NCBI RefSeq assembly: GCF_010499265.1 | Contig: NZ_JAAGSC010000043.1 | Span: 69,843-133,842 of the forward strand | From: Wenzhouxiangella limi | Lineage (GTDB): Bacteria; Pseudomonadota; Gammaproteobacteria; Xanthomonadales; Wenzhouxiangellaceae | Length of the DNA stretch: 64,000 nucleotides | Direction: 5' to 3' | Shown here: positions 25,522 to 35,388 of the stretch, in pieces | How the letters are laid out: each line of letters opens with the position of its first letter | How positions within the stretch are numbered: position 1 is the stretch's first letter | Notes under the pieces: generated by a model | Seen by the model: the letters and a program-made list of their open reading frames with translations, nothing else | What the model was told of the DNA's origin: nothing | Database searches by the model: none | Program-made: the position numbers and the translations under genes

Positions 25522-27396
25522 TTGAAGGTGGAATCCCCCACCCTGGACGGGGTGGTTGAAGACACGCTCGAATTTCTGGACGGCCACATCGTCATGGGTC
25601 TGCCGCTGGCGCTGGGCAAGCCCAACCGCCTGGTCAACGCCTTTTACGCGCGCGCCTGCGCCGACCCCTCGATCCAGCTGGAGATCATCACCGCGCTGTC
25701 GCTGGACCTGCCCGAGCCCGATCACTGGCTGCAGGAGCGATTTCTGCGACCCTTTCTGGACCGTCATTTCGGCACCGACTATCCGCGCCTGGACTACCTG
25801 GCCGATCTGCGTGACGGGCGCATGCCCGATAACGTCAGCGTGACCGAGTTCTACTTTCAGTCGGGCGCGGCCCTGGGCAACCGCCTGCGCCAGCGTCGCT
25901 ACATCTCTTCGAACTATACCCACGTCGCCCGCGACCTGGCCGATCGCGGCGTCAACCTGACCCTGCAGTTGATTTCGCCGCCGCAAAGCGGGTATTACAG
26001 CCTGTCGTGCAACCCTGACGTCAGTCTGGACCTGAAAAAGCGCCTCGACCGGCTCGACGACCGAAAGCGTCTCACGCTCGGTCAGGTTCATCCGGAACTG
26101 CCGTTCATGCACGGCGATGCGGTCGTCGATGCGGCCTTTTTCGACCGCGTTGTCGAGCTTGATCCGGCCCAGCCGCTGTTCGGCCTGCCGCGAACACCGG
26201 TCGAATTGCAGGACCACGCGGTAGGTTTCCACGCCAGTCGCCTGGTCGCCGACGAAGGCACGCTGCAGATCGGCATCGGTTCGCTCGCCGACGCGCTGGT
26301 GCACAGCCTGATTCTGCGCCACCGCGACAACGCCGGCTATCGCGAGTTGCTGGGAACGATGGACCCGGCGCCCTGCGCGCTGGAAGACCGACGCCCGTTC
26401 GAGCAGGGCCTGTACGGGGCCAGCGAGCTGTTCATGGACGGTTTCATGCACCTGTACCGGGCCGGGATTCTCAGCCGCGAAGTATTCGATGACGAGGCCC
26501 TTCAGCGCCGGGCCAACGCCGGCGAGACTTTGGCGGAAGCCGGCACCGGTGCGGTCATGGACGGCGGTTTCTTTCTTGGCAGCTTCGGCTTCTACGATTT
26601 CCTCAACGCCCTGTCCGCCGAAGAACGTCCGCGCTTTCGCATGCACGGGGTGGGTCGGATCAACCAGCTCTACGGCGGGGATGAGGCGCTGGAGATCGCC
26701 CAGCGCAAGAACGCGCGCTTCATCAATACCTGCATGATGGTCACCGCCACCGGCGCGGCGGTCTCCGACGGTCTCGCCGACCACCAGGTAGTCTCGGGCG
26801 TGGGCGGGCAGTACAACTTTGTCGCCATGGCCCACGCCATGGAGGGCGGGCGCTCGATCCTGATGCTGCGCTCGACGCGGGAAAGCGGCGGCAAACGCGT
26901 CTCCAACATCGTCTGGGACTATCCCCAGTGCACCATCCCCCGCCACCTGCGCGATGTGTTCGTCACCGAGTACGGCATCGCCGACCTGCGCGGCAAGACC
27001 GACGAGGAATGTATCCAGACCCTGGTCGGCGTCATGGACGCGCAGTTCCAGGACGAATTCGTCGCGCGGGCCCGGTCGGCCGGCAAGCTGGCGCGCGACT
27101 GGCAGATTCCGGCCCGGGCCCGGCGCAATACCCGACAGCAGCTGGCGCAACACTTTGATCGCGGTCGTTTCCCGGCCTATCCCTTCGGCAGCGACTTCAC
27201 CGAACTGGAGCGTAAGCTGGTGCCGGCGCTTAAGCGGCTGCGCGCGCTTTCGCGCAGCAAGCCTCGATTGCTGGCGGCCGCATTTCGCGGTCGGCCGGAA
27301 CGGCACCCGGACGCGCTCGCCCGGCTCGGGCTGGATCAGCCGCGTTCGCTGACCGAAAAGCTCTACGCGCGCTTGCTGGCGGCGATGCTCGATTAG
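25522..27396 (+). CDS. Acetyl-CoA hydrolase/transferase family protein
   Basis: 624 residues from TTG 25522, chosen because GGAG lies seven bases upstream; GTG 25489 is the open limit. The C-terminal half shows EYGIADLRGKTDEE and GVGGQYNFVAMAHAMEGGRS, signatures of the acetyl-CoA hydrolase/CoA-transferase C-terminal domain, with the expected catalytic Glu region upstream. Related enzymes move CoA between acids such as acetate, succinate and 4-hydroxybutyrate. It has an extra C-terminal stretch of about 70 basic residues. Its stop overlaps the hydrolase stop on the other strand. Confidence 0.85.
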   Translation: MKVESPTLDGVVEDTLEFLDGHIVMGLPLALGKPNRLVNAFYARACADPSIQLEIITALSLDLPEPDHWLQERFLRPFLDRHFGTDYPRLDYLADLRDGRMPDNVSVTEFYFQSGAALGNRLRQRRYISSNYTHVARDLADRGVNLTLQLISPPQSGYYSLSCNPDVSLDLKKRLDRLDDRKRLTLGQVHPELPFMHGDAVVDAAFFDRVVELDPAQPLFGLPRTPVELQDHAVGFHASRLVADEGTLQIGIGSLADALVHSLILRHRDNAGYRELLGTMDPAPCALEDRRPFEQGLYGASELFMDGFMHLYRAGILSREVFDDEALQRRANAGETLAEAGTGAVMDGGFFLGSFGFYDFLNALSAEERPRFRMHGVGRINQLYGGDEALEIAQRKNARFINTCMMVTATGAAVSDGLADHQVVSGVGGQYNFVAMAHAMEGGRSILMLRSTRESGGKRVSNIVWDYPQCTIPRHLRDVFVTEYGIADLRGKTDEECIQTLVGVMDAQFQDEFVARARSAGKLARDWQIPARARRNTRQQLAQHFDRGRFPAYPFGSDFTELERKLVPALKRLRALSRSKPRLLAAAFRGRPERHPDALARLGLDQPRSLTEKLYARLLAAMLD

Positions 27397-28256
27397 GCCG
27401 GCTGAATCTGCAGGCGGGCCCAGTTCGCCACGGCTTCGGCGGTGCTGGCTGGCGCTTTCATCCAGCGATAGTGATCGGCCGGCCCGTCCATGCCAGTGCG
27501 GTCGATGTCGGCCTGCCGTTTCACGACCGAACCCAGTTTGTCGCCCAGCCAGTCCAGCGACGCCTGGGGCACGAACCAGTCGTCGGCCATCCGCACGCTC
27601 AGCAGTGGGCGGTCCAGCTGGCCCAGTGCGGCTTCGAAGTCGAAATCCATGCCGGCCGGTCGGTAGAGGCCACTGCGGCCGCTGGCGGTCCAGTCGCTGA
27701 TTACTCCGCGCGCCTCGCGGCCGGCAAAGCCCAGCCGGCGGCCCGGGTAGTGGCCGATCAAGCCGGCCAGGGTTGGCATGCCGAAGAAAATGGCGTGCAG
27801 GGTCAGGCGCATCCAGCCGCTGAAACAGCGCCAGTAAGGCGCCCCGCCGGCGACAATGAGCAGACCCTGGCAGTCCTCCGGACGACGGGCGGCGACCAGC
27901 AGCGCCAGCTGCGAACCCAGGCTATGGCCGCCGATAATCAGCGGACGGTCTGCGGCCAGTTCGCGGGCTCTATCGATCACCGGATCCAGGTCCATCTCCA
28001 GCAACTCGCGATAACCCCAGTCCACCGTGCGCGAGGCGCGCAGGCTCGACGAGCCCAGGCCGCGCCATTCGTGGATCAGCGTCTCGATGCCCGAGGCGGC
28101 CAGGGCCTGGCCAAACCGAATGTACTGACGCGCCGACAGGCCCATACCGGGCAAGAAAAGCAGGAGGCGTTCCGGCCGCGGGGCCGGAACGTGGATCAAC
28201 TCAAATCGATGCTGGTCGCTCGTGTTTAGCGAAACGACCGGTTGATCGTGGAGCAT
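27393..28256 (-). CDS. Alpha/beta hydrolase, serine aminopeptidase-like
   Basis: 287 residues. LLFLPGMGLSARQYIRFGQAL opens the fold; the nucleophile serine is in IIGGHSLGSQLALL; later VRMADDWFVP gives the acid and ADHYRWMK a likely histidine. Substrate unknown. It is the last gene after csbD and a small lipoprotein on the same strand, with 23 bases in front, so it may be stress-coexpressed. Confidence 0.82.
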   Translation of the reverse strand: MLHDQPVVSLNTSDQHRFELIHVPAPRPERLLLFLPGMGLSARQYIRFGQALAASGIETLIHEWRGLGSSSLRASRTVDWGYRELLEMDLDPVIDRARELAADRPLIIGGHSLGSQLALLVAARRPEDCQGLLIVAGGAPYWRCFSGWMRLTLHAIFFGMPTLAGLIGHYPGRRLGFAGREARGVISDWTASGRSGLYRPAGMDFDFEAALGQLDRPLLSVRMADDWFVPQASLDWLGDKLGSVVKRQADIDRTGMDGPADHYRWMKAPASTAEAVANWARLQIQPA

Positions 28257-28279
28257 GCACTAAAAAAGCGCGGGTACTG

Positions 28280-28465
28280 TCAGTCGGTGTCTTCCTCGAC
28301 TTCATCGCCCATCTCTTCGAGCTCATCGCCGGCCTCTTCGACGGCCTCGTCGATTTCCTGTCCGGCTTCTTCAGCGGGGCCGGGATCCTCGCAACCGGTC
28401 AGTGCACCGGCGCTGAACAGTGCCAGCAACATAAGAAAAAACAGCGTTCGCGCAGTCGTCTTCAT
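28280..28465 (-). CDS. Small acidic lipoprotein
   Basis: 61 residues: signal ending in lipobox LTGC, then a tail composed mostly of Glu, Asp, Ala and Gly (EEAGQEIDEAVEEAGDELEE). Similar in size to entericidins but much more acidic. A strongly acidic surface tail fits a salt-tolerant host. It follows csbD by six bases. Confidence 0.75.
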   Translation of the reverse strand: MKTTARTLFFLMLLALFSAGALTGCEDPGPAEEAGQEIDEAVEEAGDELEEMGDEVEEDTD

Positions 28466-28471
28466 GACTTC

Positions 28472-28666
28472 TCAATCCTTCATCAATTGGTTGATCTTCT
28501 CGGCGACGGCTTCTTTGGAGTCACCGTACTTTTCCCGGATTCGAGCGATCAGTTCATCCATGTTGCCTTCTGCCTGCTTGATTTCATCATCGGTGACATC
28601 GCCCCAAGTCTGCTTGACTTTGGCCGATATCTTGTCCCATTGGCCGTGGGCTTGATCTTTATTCAT
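28472..28666 (-). CDS. CsbD-family stress protein
   Basis: 64 residues: NKDQAHGQWDKISAKVKQTW, then GDVTDDEIKQAEGNMDELI, the CsbD family core. CsbD-like proteins (E. coli YjbJ) are abundant under general stress and stationary phase; their activity is unknown. It is probably the first gene of a csbD-lipoprotein-hydrolase unit. Confidence 0.93.
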   Translation of the reverse strand: MNKDQAHGQWDKISAKVKQTWGDVTDDEIKQAEGNMDELIARIREKYGDSKEAVAEKINQLMKD

Positions 28667-28896
28667 ATCGCACCTTCCAGGTCACGCGGTGAGTCAATAC
28701 CGAACTCGGTTAAGGCTTACTGTGCAACACCTTTCGTTAAGCTCGCATTAATCAGCGGGATTCTGGTGCGCTTTCGCCGCGGTGAAGATCAAGTCTGTCG
28801 ACGGGCCACCATTCGGGATGGTGCTGGCGTACCCAGTCGCCGATTATTGCTCCGGTGATTTCGCGTTGCGCCGGTCATTGGGCGCACAATAGCGTC

Positions 28897-29898
28897 ATGG
28901 ATCGCGAAGAAAAAAATGACGTCGGACGTCCGTTTGCGCTGCTGCAGCCCGAACGCGTGCTCGAGGCCGCCGAGGCTCTGGGGCTGATCACCGACGGGCG
29001 CCTGCTGGCGCTCAACAGTTACGAGAACCGGGTCTGGCAGATTGGGCTGGAAGAGGCCGAGCCGGTCATCGCCAAGTTCTATCGCCCGGCTCGCTGGACC
29101 GACCAGGCGATTCTGGAAGAGCACGCATTCACCGCCGAGCTGGCCGCGAGCGGGCTTTCGGTGGTCGCACCCTTGGCCTTCGAAGGCGGCACGCTGCACG
29201 AGCACGCCGGCTTTCGCTACGCCCTGTTTCCGCGCCAGGGCGGCCATGCGCCGGAACCGGAGGACTGGGACACCCTCAAGCGCATCGGGCGCGCGCTGGG
29301 TCGGCTGCACGCCGTCGGGCAGGCCGGGGCGTTCGAGTATCGAGGATCGATTTCCATCGAAGCCCTGGGCCGCGGCCCGCGCGACTGGCTGCTGGAAAAC
29401 GAGTGGATTCCGTTCCACCTGGAATCTGCCTTCCGGACGCTGACCGACGACCTGCTGGCGCACGTGGCCAGCGCCTGGGAGCGGGCCGGTGATTATCGAC
29501 CCATCCGCCTGCACGGCGACTGTCATCCCGGCAACATCCTGTGGCGCGACGGCCCGCATTTCGTCGACCTCGACGACTGCCGCACCGGTCCGGCGGTGCA
29601 GGATCTGTGGATGCTGATCTCGGGCGAGCGCGGCGAACGCGAACAGCAGTGGGGCTGGCTGCTGGAGGCCTATTCGACCTTTTGCGAGTTCGACCCGCGC
29701 GAGCTCAACCTGGTCGAGGCGCTGCGGGCCCTGCGCATGATCCACTACCAGAGCTGGCTGGCCCAGCGCTGGGACGACCCCGCCTTCCCGCTGGCTTTCC
29801 CGTGGTTTGAAGACGAACGCCACTGGGAGAACCTGATCGGACAGCTGCGCGAGCAGCTATCGGAGATGCAAGACGAGCCCGTGGTCTGGCACCGTTAG
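28897..29898 (+). CDS. srkA: Stress response serine/threonine kinase SrkA (YihE)
   Basis: 333 residues from ATG 28897 (MDREEKND); the frame is open from 28855. It shows LNSYENRVWQIGLEE and VIAKFYRPARWTDQAILEEH at the N-lobe, catalytic IRLHGDCHPGNILW and FVDLDDCRTGPAVQDLWML. This is the RdoA/YihE kinase that protects E. coli from Cpx-linked cell death. dsbA, its usual neighbour, is not here. Confidence 0.94.
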   Translation: MDREEKNDVGRPFALLQPERVLEAAEALGLITDGRLLALNSYENRVWQIGLEEAEPVIAKFYRPARWTDQAILEEHAFTAELAASGLSVVAPLAFEGGTLHEHAGFRYALFPRQGGHAPEPEDWDTLKRIGRALGRLHAVGQAGAFEYRGSISIEALGRGPRDWLLENEWIPFHLESAFRTLTDDLLAHVASAWERAGDYRPIRLHGDCHPGNILWRDGPHFVDLDDCRTGPAVQDLWMLISGERGEREQQWGWLLEAYSTFCEFDPRELNLVEALRALRMIHYQSWLAQRWDDPAFPLAFPWFEDERHWENLIGQLREQLSEMQDEPVVWHR

Positions 29899-29949
29899 AG
29901 GCACGCTGTCAGCCAGGAGAAGGGGCTACTGACCCGTTTTTGCACGGGA

Positions 29950-31890
29950 TCACTGCGATTGCGACTTACGTCTTCGTTTGTCCTGATACATCAATAAGTC
30001 GGCGGTTCGCATGGTTTCCATCAGGTCGGTCTCGCCATCGATGCTGCAGGCAACCCCCATGGAGATCTCAAGACAAACGGGTCTTTGAGGATCATTGAAT
30101 GCGTTCACGGCCTCTCGGATTCTTCCAACGACCGCTTCACCAGCTTCCTGAGTGGTGTCGGGCATGAGAGCCACAAACTCATCTCCGCCAAAGCGCGCAA
30201 GCACATCATGCTTGCGCATGCAGCTGCGCATGATCTCGGCAGCCCGCTGAATTAACTCATCCCCAGCACTATGCCCAAAGCTGTCATTGGTTGACTTCAA
30301 ACCATCAAGGTCTGCTGCGATAAAAGTGATCGGATAGGCACTGCTATGCTGATATTTCTCGACTGCCGCCTGCAGATAAGCACGATTGTATAAGCCGGTT
30401 AGCGAATCGGAAAAGCTCAAATGTTCAAGCCTTTCTTCAGAAGTTTTTCGGGTGGTTATATCAATGATGCTGCAGCGGATGCCCAGCAATTGCTGGTCGT
30501 TATCGAAGACTGGAGAGGATATATGCTCAATCCACTTTTGTTGTCCATGCCGGTTGATAATCCGGTATTCTCTTTTTAGTGCACCTTGTTGCTTCCGGCT
30601 GTCGGAGATTTGCTGCAGCCATCTTCTTTGGTCGTCGGGATGAATTGAATCCATGATCAAGTCAGGATTGGCCTTCAGATAGGCGGAGTCATGACCCGTG
30701 AAGCGTTGGCACGAAGGCGAGGTGTAAATAATCTGCCCATTGGGGTCGAGCCATAAAATCCATTCGCTGGCAGTATCGGAGAGGGTTCTGAAAAGCTCGT
30801 TGCTTTCTTCCAGCTGGCGTGTTTTCGCCGCAAGCGACTGGCGCATGCTCTCCATGGTGGACGCGAGCAGACCAATCTCATCCGAAGTCATGGTTTCTAT
30901 GGGTTCATCCAGCCGACCCTCACTGATTTTTTGCGCTTTCCCGACCAGATAGTTGACGGGTCTCAATATGCGTCTGATGAGAAACGCGAACACCAGGGAG
31001 GCGATAGCCAGAACCACCAGGCCATAGAAAATCGTCGTGTTCCTCTGGGTGAGCGCCAAGTCGCGAATTTGAGAGCTATCGATGATTCGCTTGATATAAA
31101 AACTGACGCTTCCGTCAAAATTTTCTAGAGGCAAAAACTGTGTTATTGACTGGCCGTCGCGTAACACCAAGCTTTGTTTGTTCTTGATGGAAGAGGTATC
31201 CGTTGGCGAGGCGTCAATATTGCAGTTGGCCTCTACCGTACCGGCAATCCTTGTCGGGCCGGAGGCTGTAAATCGGCATAAAATCCATTCTCCCATGACC
31301 GCACGCTTCCAGATATTGAGCATTCGCTCCTCCAGAAACATACCCACTTCGATCGCGCCGATATATTCGGATCGGTAAAATACTGGTTCCAGGTGCCGCA
31401 GTGCGAAGCCATGCCGTCCGTCTTCCCAGCCAGCGATCATGGCTCGGGTGCGGTTGATCTCGCTGACCATTGGTCTTATTTCGGTCAGGTCATCGTTGTA
31501 GCGCTCGGGCCGGTGGGCGCGAAAAAAAGTCCGGTTGTTCGGCAGATGAAAGTGATAGACATCAATATCCGATCGCTTCAAACTTTCAAAAGCTTTCAGT
31601 GCCTTGGTTGCCAAAGCGTCTCTGTCGCGTCGGGCGAAGTCTGAAATCAGATCGCTATTCAGGACGATCTGGCTTATTGAGGCATCCAGAATCTGCTGCG
31701 AAACGTAAAATCGTCGCGGTACGATGGACTCGCCCATCTGGATCAATTCTGCCTCTTTCTCAGCGATGAGCCGTTCGGTATCAATCTGTGACTTGAAGAT
31801 CACCAGGCCCAGCAGGGTGAGGGACAGAATGCAAAGGCCTGCCAACAGCCTGATAAACAGGCTTTTTGTGTTGAATAGACCAATTCTCAC
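29950..31890 (-). CDS. Membrane diguanylate cyclase: Cache-like sensor, HAMP, PAS, GGDEF
   Basis: 646 residues from GTG 31890, which has GGAGG nine bases upstream; the frame extends to TTG 31935. Two membrane helices (near 10-31 and 290-312 of this product) flank a periplasmic domain resembling dCache_3 (FHLPNNRTFFRAHRPERYND). HAMP, PAS (SPSCQRFTGHDS) and GGDEF follow. The active site is RFGGDEFVAL, and the product-inhibition I-site RKHD sits five residues before it, so an active, feedback-inhibited c-di-GMP synthase is expected. Codon use is visibly more AT-rich than neighbours, suggesting recent acquisition. Confidence 0.9.
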   Translation of the reverse strand: MRIGLFNTKSLFIRLLAGLCILSLTLLGLVIFKSQIDTERLIAEKEAELIQMGESIVPRRFYVSQQILDASISQIVLNSDLISDFARRDRDALATKALKAFESLKRSDIDVYHFHLPNNRTFFRAHRPERYNDDLTEIRPMVSEINRTRAMIAGWEDGRHGFALRHLEPVFYRSEYIGAIEVGMFLEERMLNIWKRAVMGEWILCRFTASGPTRIAGTVEANCNIDASPTDTSSIKNKQSLVLRDGQSITQFLPLENFDGSVSFYIKRIIDSSQIRDLALTQRNTTIFYGLVVLAIASLVFAFLIRRILRPVNYLVGKAQKISEGRLDEPIETMTSDEIGLLASTMESMRQSLAAKTRQLEESNELFRTLSDTASEWILWLDPNGQIIYTSPSCQRFTGHDSAYLKANPDLIMDSIHPDDQRRWLQQISDSRKQQGALKREYRIINRHGQQKWIEHISSPVFDNDQQLLGIRCSIIDITTRKTSEERLEHLSFSDSLTGLYNRAYLQAAVEKYQHSSAYPITFIAADLDGLKSTNDSFGHSAGDELIQRAAEIMRSCMRKHDVLARFGGDEFVALMPDTTQEAGEAVVGRIREAVNAFNDPQRPVCLEISMGVACSIDGETDLMETMRTADLLMYQDKRRRKSQSQ

Positions 31891-31978
31891 TGGCGGCGTC
31901 CTCCCGGTGCTCACAGCCAGACTGAGCGCTGGCAAAAGTTTAGCGCATCTCTATGCTTGTTGATTTGCAGGCAGTCGG

Positions 31979-32455
31979 GTGAAGTATCCCGAACATCCCC
32001 CGGCTGACCGCCATCCGCCATATGCTGGATCTGGCACCGGTGCCGGGGTGGTCTTCGAGACCGGTGCGACGGCGACGCGCGAACAGCTTTGGCGCGTCCA
32101 CACCAGCTCTTATCTCGACAGCATCGACCGCTTGCGCGGGCAGAGCGCCTGGCTGGACGTGGACACCACGGCCGTCTCGCCCGGCACCGGCAAGATCGAG
32201 GAGGTCGGGGTGGGTCTCGACGGGTTTGCCGCCATGACGGGCATCGTGCAGCGCCTGGCGCGAGCGCAGTGCGCTGGACGCCTGGTGTTCGTGCTCGGAG
32301 GCGGCTACAGCCTGATATCGCTGGCGCGCGGGGTCCGGTCGGTGCTGTGCGTGCTGGCCGGCGACGAACCACCGGAACCCGGCCTGCGCGGCCTGGCCGA
32401 GGTCGAAGCCGCGGCGGCCTTCCACCGTAGCGCCTTCGTCAGCGAATCTTCATAA
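31979..32455 (+). pseudogene. Histone deacetylase-family gene remnant, with internal deletion
   Basis: The 158-residue frame joins the N-terminal part of a class II HDAC/acetylpolyamine amidohydrolase (TREQLWRVHTSSYLDSIDRL, LDVDTTAVSPGTG) directly to its C-terminal part (VGLDGFAAMTGIVQRLAR, VFVLGGGYSLISLARGV). The central domain with the HH pair, zinc ligands and catalytic Tyr, about 150-200 residues in the family, is missing. There are also two compensating frameshifts: after YPEHP (to 31999) the sequence continues as RLTAIRHMLDLAPVPG in another frame (32001-32048), then returns. I call it a pseudogene; a repurposed fragment is much less likely. Confidence 0.78.
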
Positions 32456-32548
32456 TCACGCCCGCCAGCGCAGACGCCGTTGCGTTCCGACTGGCCCTGT
32501 TGCTGTTCAATCAGGCCCTGCCAGGCCAGGCATGCCAGGCGAGGCCTG

Positions 32549-32554
32549 TATAAT
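32549..32554 (+). promoter_or_regulatory. Candidate -10 element upstream of the TonB receptor
   Basis: TATAAT, a perfect consensus -10, lies 26 bases before the ATG and is preceded by TG. No good -35 is found at the standard distance, so strength is uncertain. Confidence 0.35.
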
Positions 32555-32580
32555 CCGGCGCTTTTTAGTCCACGACTGGC

Positions 32581-35388
32581 ATGCTTATGACGATGAATGC
32601 GCTGCGCCGTTTTGCCGGAAGCCTGCGCGCTGTCTTCGGCGGTTCTTTCGCGACTCTTTGGCTTGCCTGTGCGCCGGCCTGGGCACAGACTGCGGACCCG
32701 GACGAGGATCAGGCCTCAGAGCCTGTGCGCGACGTCATCGTGGTGACCGGCAGCCGGCTGCGCGGCATCGAGGCCGGTGAAGCCTGGCCGCTGACGACGA
32801 TTTCGCGCGCTGCCTTGGAGGCGACCGGCCAGACCCGCCTCGGCGACGTGCTGCAGCAGATGCCGTTCACCAGCGGCTCGCCGCTCAATACCCGAGTCAG
32901 CCAGCGGGGGCAGGGCGGTGGACTGTCGCGCGGCATCGAGGCCGTGGAGCTGCGCGGATTGGGCCCCGAGCGGACCCTGGTGCTGCTCAATGGGCGCCGT
33001 TTCGTGCCCGGCGGCAACGGTGCGTCCGGTTTGGTCGACCTGGGCATGCTGCCGCTGGCCATGGTCGAGCGCATCGAGATCTTCAAGTCCGGCGCCTCGG
33101 TGGAATACGGCGCCGACGCGCTTGCCGGCGTCATCAATATCATCACGCGCAAGCACATCGAAGGCGTCGAACTTTCGACCCGCGGGCGGATCAGCCGGCG
33201 CGGCGACGGCGAAACGTTCGCGCTGCATGCACTGGCGGGTCGGCAGTGGGGACGCCTGAGCGTGGACGGCGGGCTGGAGTACAGCAACCAGGCGGCGCTC
33301 TCCAAGGGCGATCGCGGTTTTTCGAGCACGCGCCTGAGCTTCGAGGGTCCCGAAAACCGGCTGGTCTTCGACGGCTCGTCGGCGCCCCCCGGCGGTCAGT
33401 TCCGAACCTCGCGCGCTCGCCTGACGCTGATAGACGGCCGGCCCGGCACATCGGTCGACGATTTCCGCCCGTTCATCGACAGCGGCCCGAACACCGACCG
33501 ATTCAACTTCAATCCGTTCGAGGATCTTCAGCAGGACGCCGAGCGGGTGACCGCGTTTGGATCCTTGCGCTGGTCAGCGTCCGGGTCATTTTCAGCGTTC
33601 AGCGAACTGTTCTTCCACCAGCGCGAGTCGAGCCAGCAGCTGGCGCCGCTGCCGTTGTTCACGACCCGGCTGGCCGACGTCAGCGTGGCGCCAGACAACA
33701 CCTTCAACCCGTTCGGCGAACGGATTTTCGATGCGCGACGCCGACTGGTCGAGGCCGGACCGCGAACGTTCAGCCAGGACAATGAAACCTGGCGCATCGT
33801 CGCCGGGGTGGAGGGCGGATCGAACGGCTGGTTCTGGGATGCGGCCGTTTCCCATGGCCGCAATGAAACCGACCAGCGCAAGACCGGCGATCTGCTCGCC
33901 GACCGGGTCCGGCTCGCGCTGGGACCATCCGAGCGCCTCGCCGACGGCACCCCGGTCTGCGGCGCCGCCGCCGACCCCGTGGCCGGCTGCGTGCCGCTCA
34001 ACCTGTTCGGCGGGCCCAGAAGCATCGACCAGGCGATGCTCGATTACGTGGTGGCCACATTGAACGATACCGGCTTCAACGAGCAGACCGTTTTCAACGC
34101 CAACGTGGCCGGCGACCTGATCGAGCTTCAAAACGGTCCGCTGGCGCTTGCCCTGGGCTTCGAATCGCGCGACGAGCGCGGCGCCGATCTGCCCGACCGG
34201 CAATCGAGGATTGGCAACACCACCGGAAACGCGCGCACCGTCACCCGCGGCGCCTTCACGGCGCGCGAGGCCTATCTGGAGCTCGGCGTGCCGCTGCTCG
34301 CCGACCGCTTCCTGGTCCGGCGCCTGGACCTCGACCTGGGCGCCCGGCGGGTCGATTTTGACAATTTCGGTCCCAAGAACCTGGGCGAGGTCGGGGTGGG
34401 CTGGCAGGTGGCTGAACATCTCGCGGTGCGCGCCAGTTATTCCGATGCGTTTCGCGCCCCCAACATCGGCGAGCTGTTCGGCGGGTCCTCGCAGGCCAAT
34501 CCCGTCGTGCTCGACCCGTGCAGCGATTTCGCCGGTCTCGGCGCCGTCGAGATCGAGCGCTGCATTGCCCAGGGCGTGCCGGCCGACGGCAGCTTCGATC
34601 AGAGCGGAGAGGAGACCCCCGAACTGGCCGGCGGCAACCCGTTGCTGGACCCGGAGCAGGGCAAGATTCTGACCCTGGGGCTGAGCTGGGAGCCACTGGG
34701 CCACTCCGATCTTCGCTTTCGGCTGGACTATTTCGACATCGAGATCGACAGCGGCATCGGCGCGCTCGGCGCCGAGACCGTGCTCGGTCAGTGCCTTGCC
34801 ACCGGCGCCGATCCGTTCTGCGATGCGATCAGCCGGCGCGCGGACGGAAGCATCGAATTCATCGAAGCACAGCAGTCCAACCTCGCCCGGGAGACCACCC
34901 AAGGCATCGATCTGGAAGCCACCTGGCGACTTTCATTTGCCGGCGGGCAGCTTGATCATCGGCTGCTGCTCAGCCACGTCATCGAGCGCGAGTTGCGCGC
35001 GTTTCCCGGCGCCCAGCCGCTGTTCGGAGAAGGCGAGTACGACCCGGACAACTTCGGTGCCATCCCCGCCTGGCAGGGGAACTACGCGCTGGACTGGAGC
35101 CGGGGCGCATGGTCGGCGGGCTACCGCGGGCAATGGATCGATTCCATCCTCGAGCGCGGCGGCGAGGTCTTCCCCGACACCGTCAACCGCGTCGGTAGCG
35201 TGCTCTATCACGATCTTCGCCTCGGCTGGCGCAGCCGGCGCGGCTGGCAGGCATCGGTCGGCGTCGACAACCTGACCGACGTCCAGCCGCCGCTGCTGGT
35301 CAACGCCGACGAGGGCAATACCGATCTGGGCACTTACCGCGCGCTCGGTACCGTCTTTTGGCTGCAGCTGGGGATCACGCTGCCCTGA
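32581..35388 (+). CDS. TonB-dependent outer-membrane receptor
   Basis: 935 residues. A long signal peptide ends AWAQ near 35; a plug domain starts VIVVTGSRLRGIEA and includes RIEIFKSGASVEYGADALAGVIN; the rest is the 22-strand barrel ending in the aromatic pattern TVFWLQLGITLP. Receptors of this Xanthomonadales-type group often import carbohydrates, peptides or metal chelates; the ligand is not predictable. The downstream VPS10-like secreted protein may belong to the same uptake or degradation locus. Confidence 0.92.
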   Translation: MLMTMNALRRFAGSLRAVFGGSFATLWLACAPAWAQTADPDEDQASEPVRDVIVVTGSRLRGIEAGEAWPLTTISRAALEATGQTRLGDVLQQMPFTSGSPLNTRVSQRGQGGGLSRGIEAVELRGLGPERTLVLLNGRRFVPGGNGASGLVDLGMLPLAMVERIEIFKSGASVEYGADALAGVINIITRKHIEGVELSTRGRISRRGDGETFALHALAGRQWGRLSVDGGLEYSNQAALSKGDRGFSSTRLSFEGPENRLVFDGSSAPPGGQFRTSRARLTLIDGRPGTSVDDFRPFIDSGPNTDRFNFNPFEDLQQDAERVTAFGSLRWSASGSFSAFSELFFHQRESSQQLAPLPLFTTRLADVSVAPDNTFNPFGERIFDARRRLVEAGPRTFSQDNETWRIVAGVEGGSNGWFWDAAVSHGRNETDQRKTGDLLADRVRLALGPSERLADGTPVCGAAADPVAGCVPLNLFGGPRSIDQAMLDYVVATLNDTGFNEQTVFNANVAGDLIELQNGPLALALGFESRDERGADLPDRQSRIGNTTGNARTVTRGAFTAREAYLELGVPLLADRFLVRRLDLDLGARRVDFDNFGPKNLGEVGVGWQVAEHLAVRASYSDAFRAPNIGELFGGSSQANPVVLDPCSDFAGLGAVEIERCIAQGVPADGSFDQSGEETPELAGGNPLLDPEQGKILTLGLSWEPLGHSDLRFRLDYFDIEIDSGIGALGAETVLGQCLATGADPFCDAISRRADGSIEFIEAQQSNLARETTQGIDLEATWRLSFAGGQLDHRLLLSHVIERELRAFPGAQPLFGEGEYDPDNFGAIPAWQGNYALDWSRGAWSAGYRGQWIDSILERGGEVFPDTVNRVGSVLYHDLRLGWRSRRGWQASVGVDNLTDVQPPLLVNADEGNTDLGTYRALGTVFWLQLGITLP

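Noticed and set aside
24742-27306. 854-codon open frame on the minus strand
   Set aside because: It is antisense to the acetyl-CoA hydrolase/transferase gene, which has clear family motifs; long shadow frames are common in GC-rich DNA and this one has no recognisable domain.
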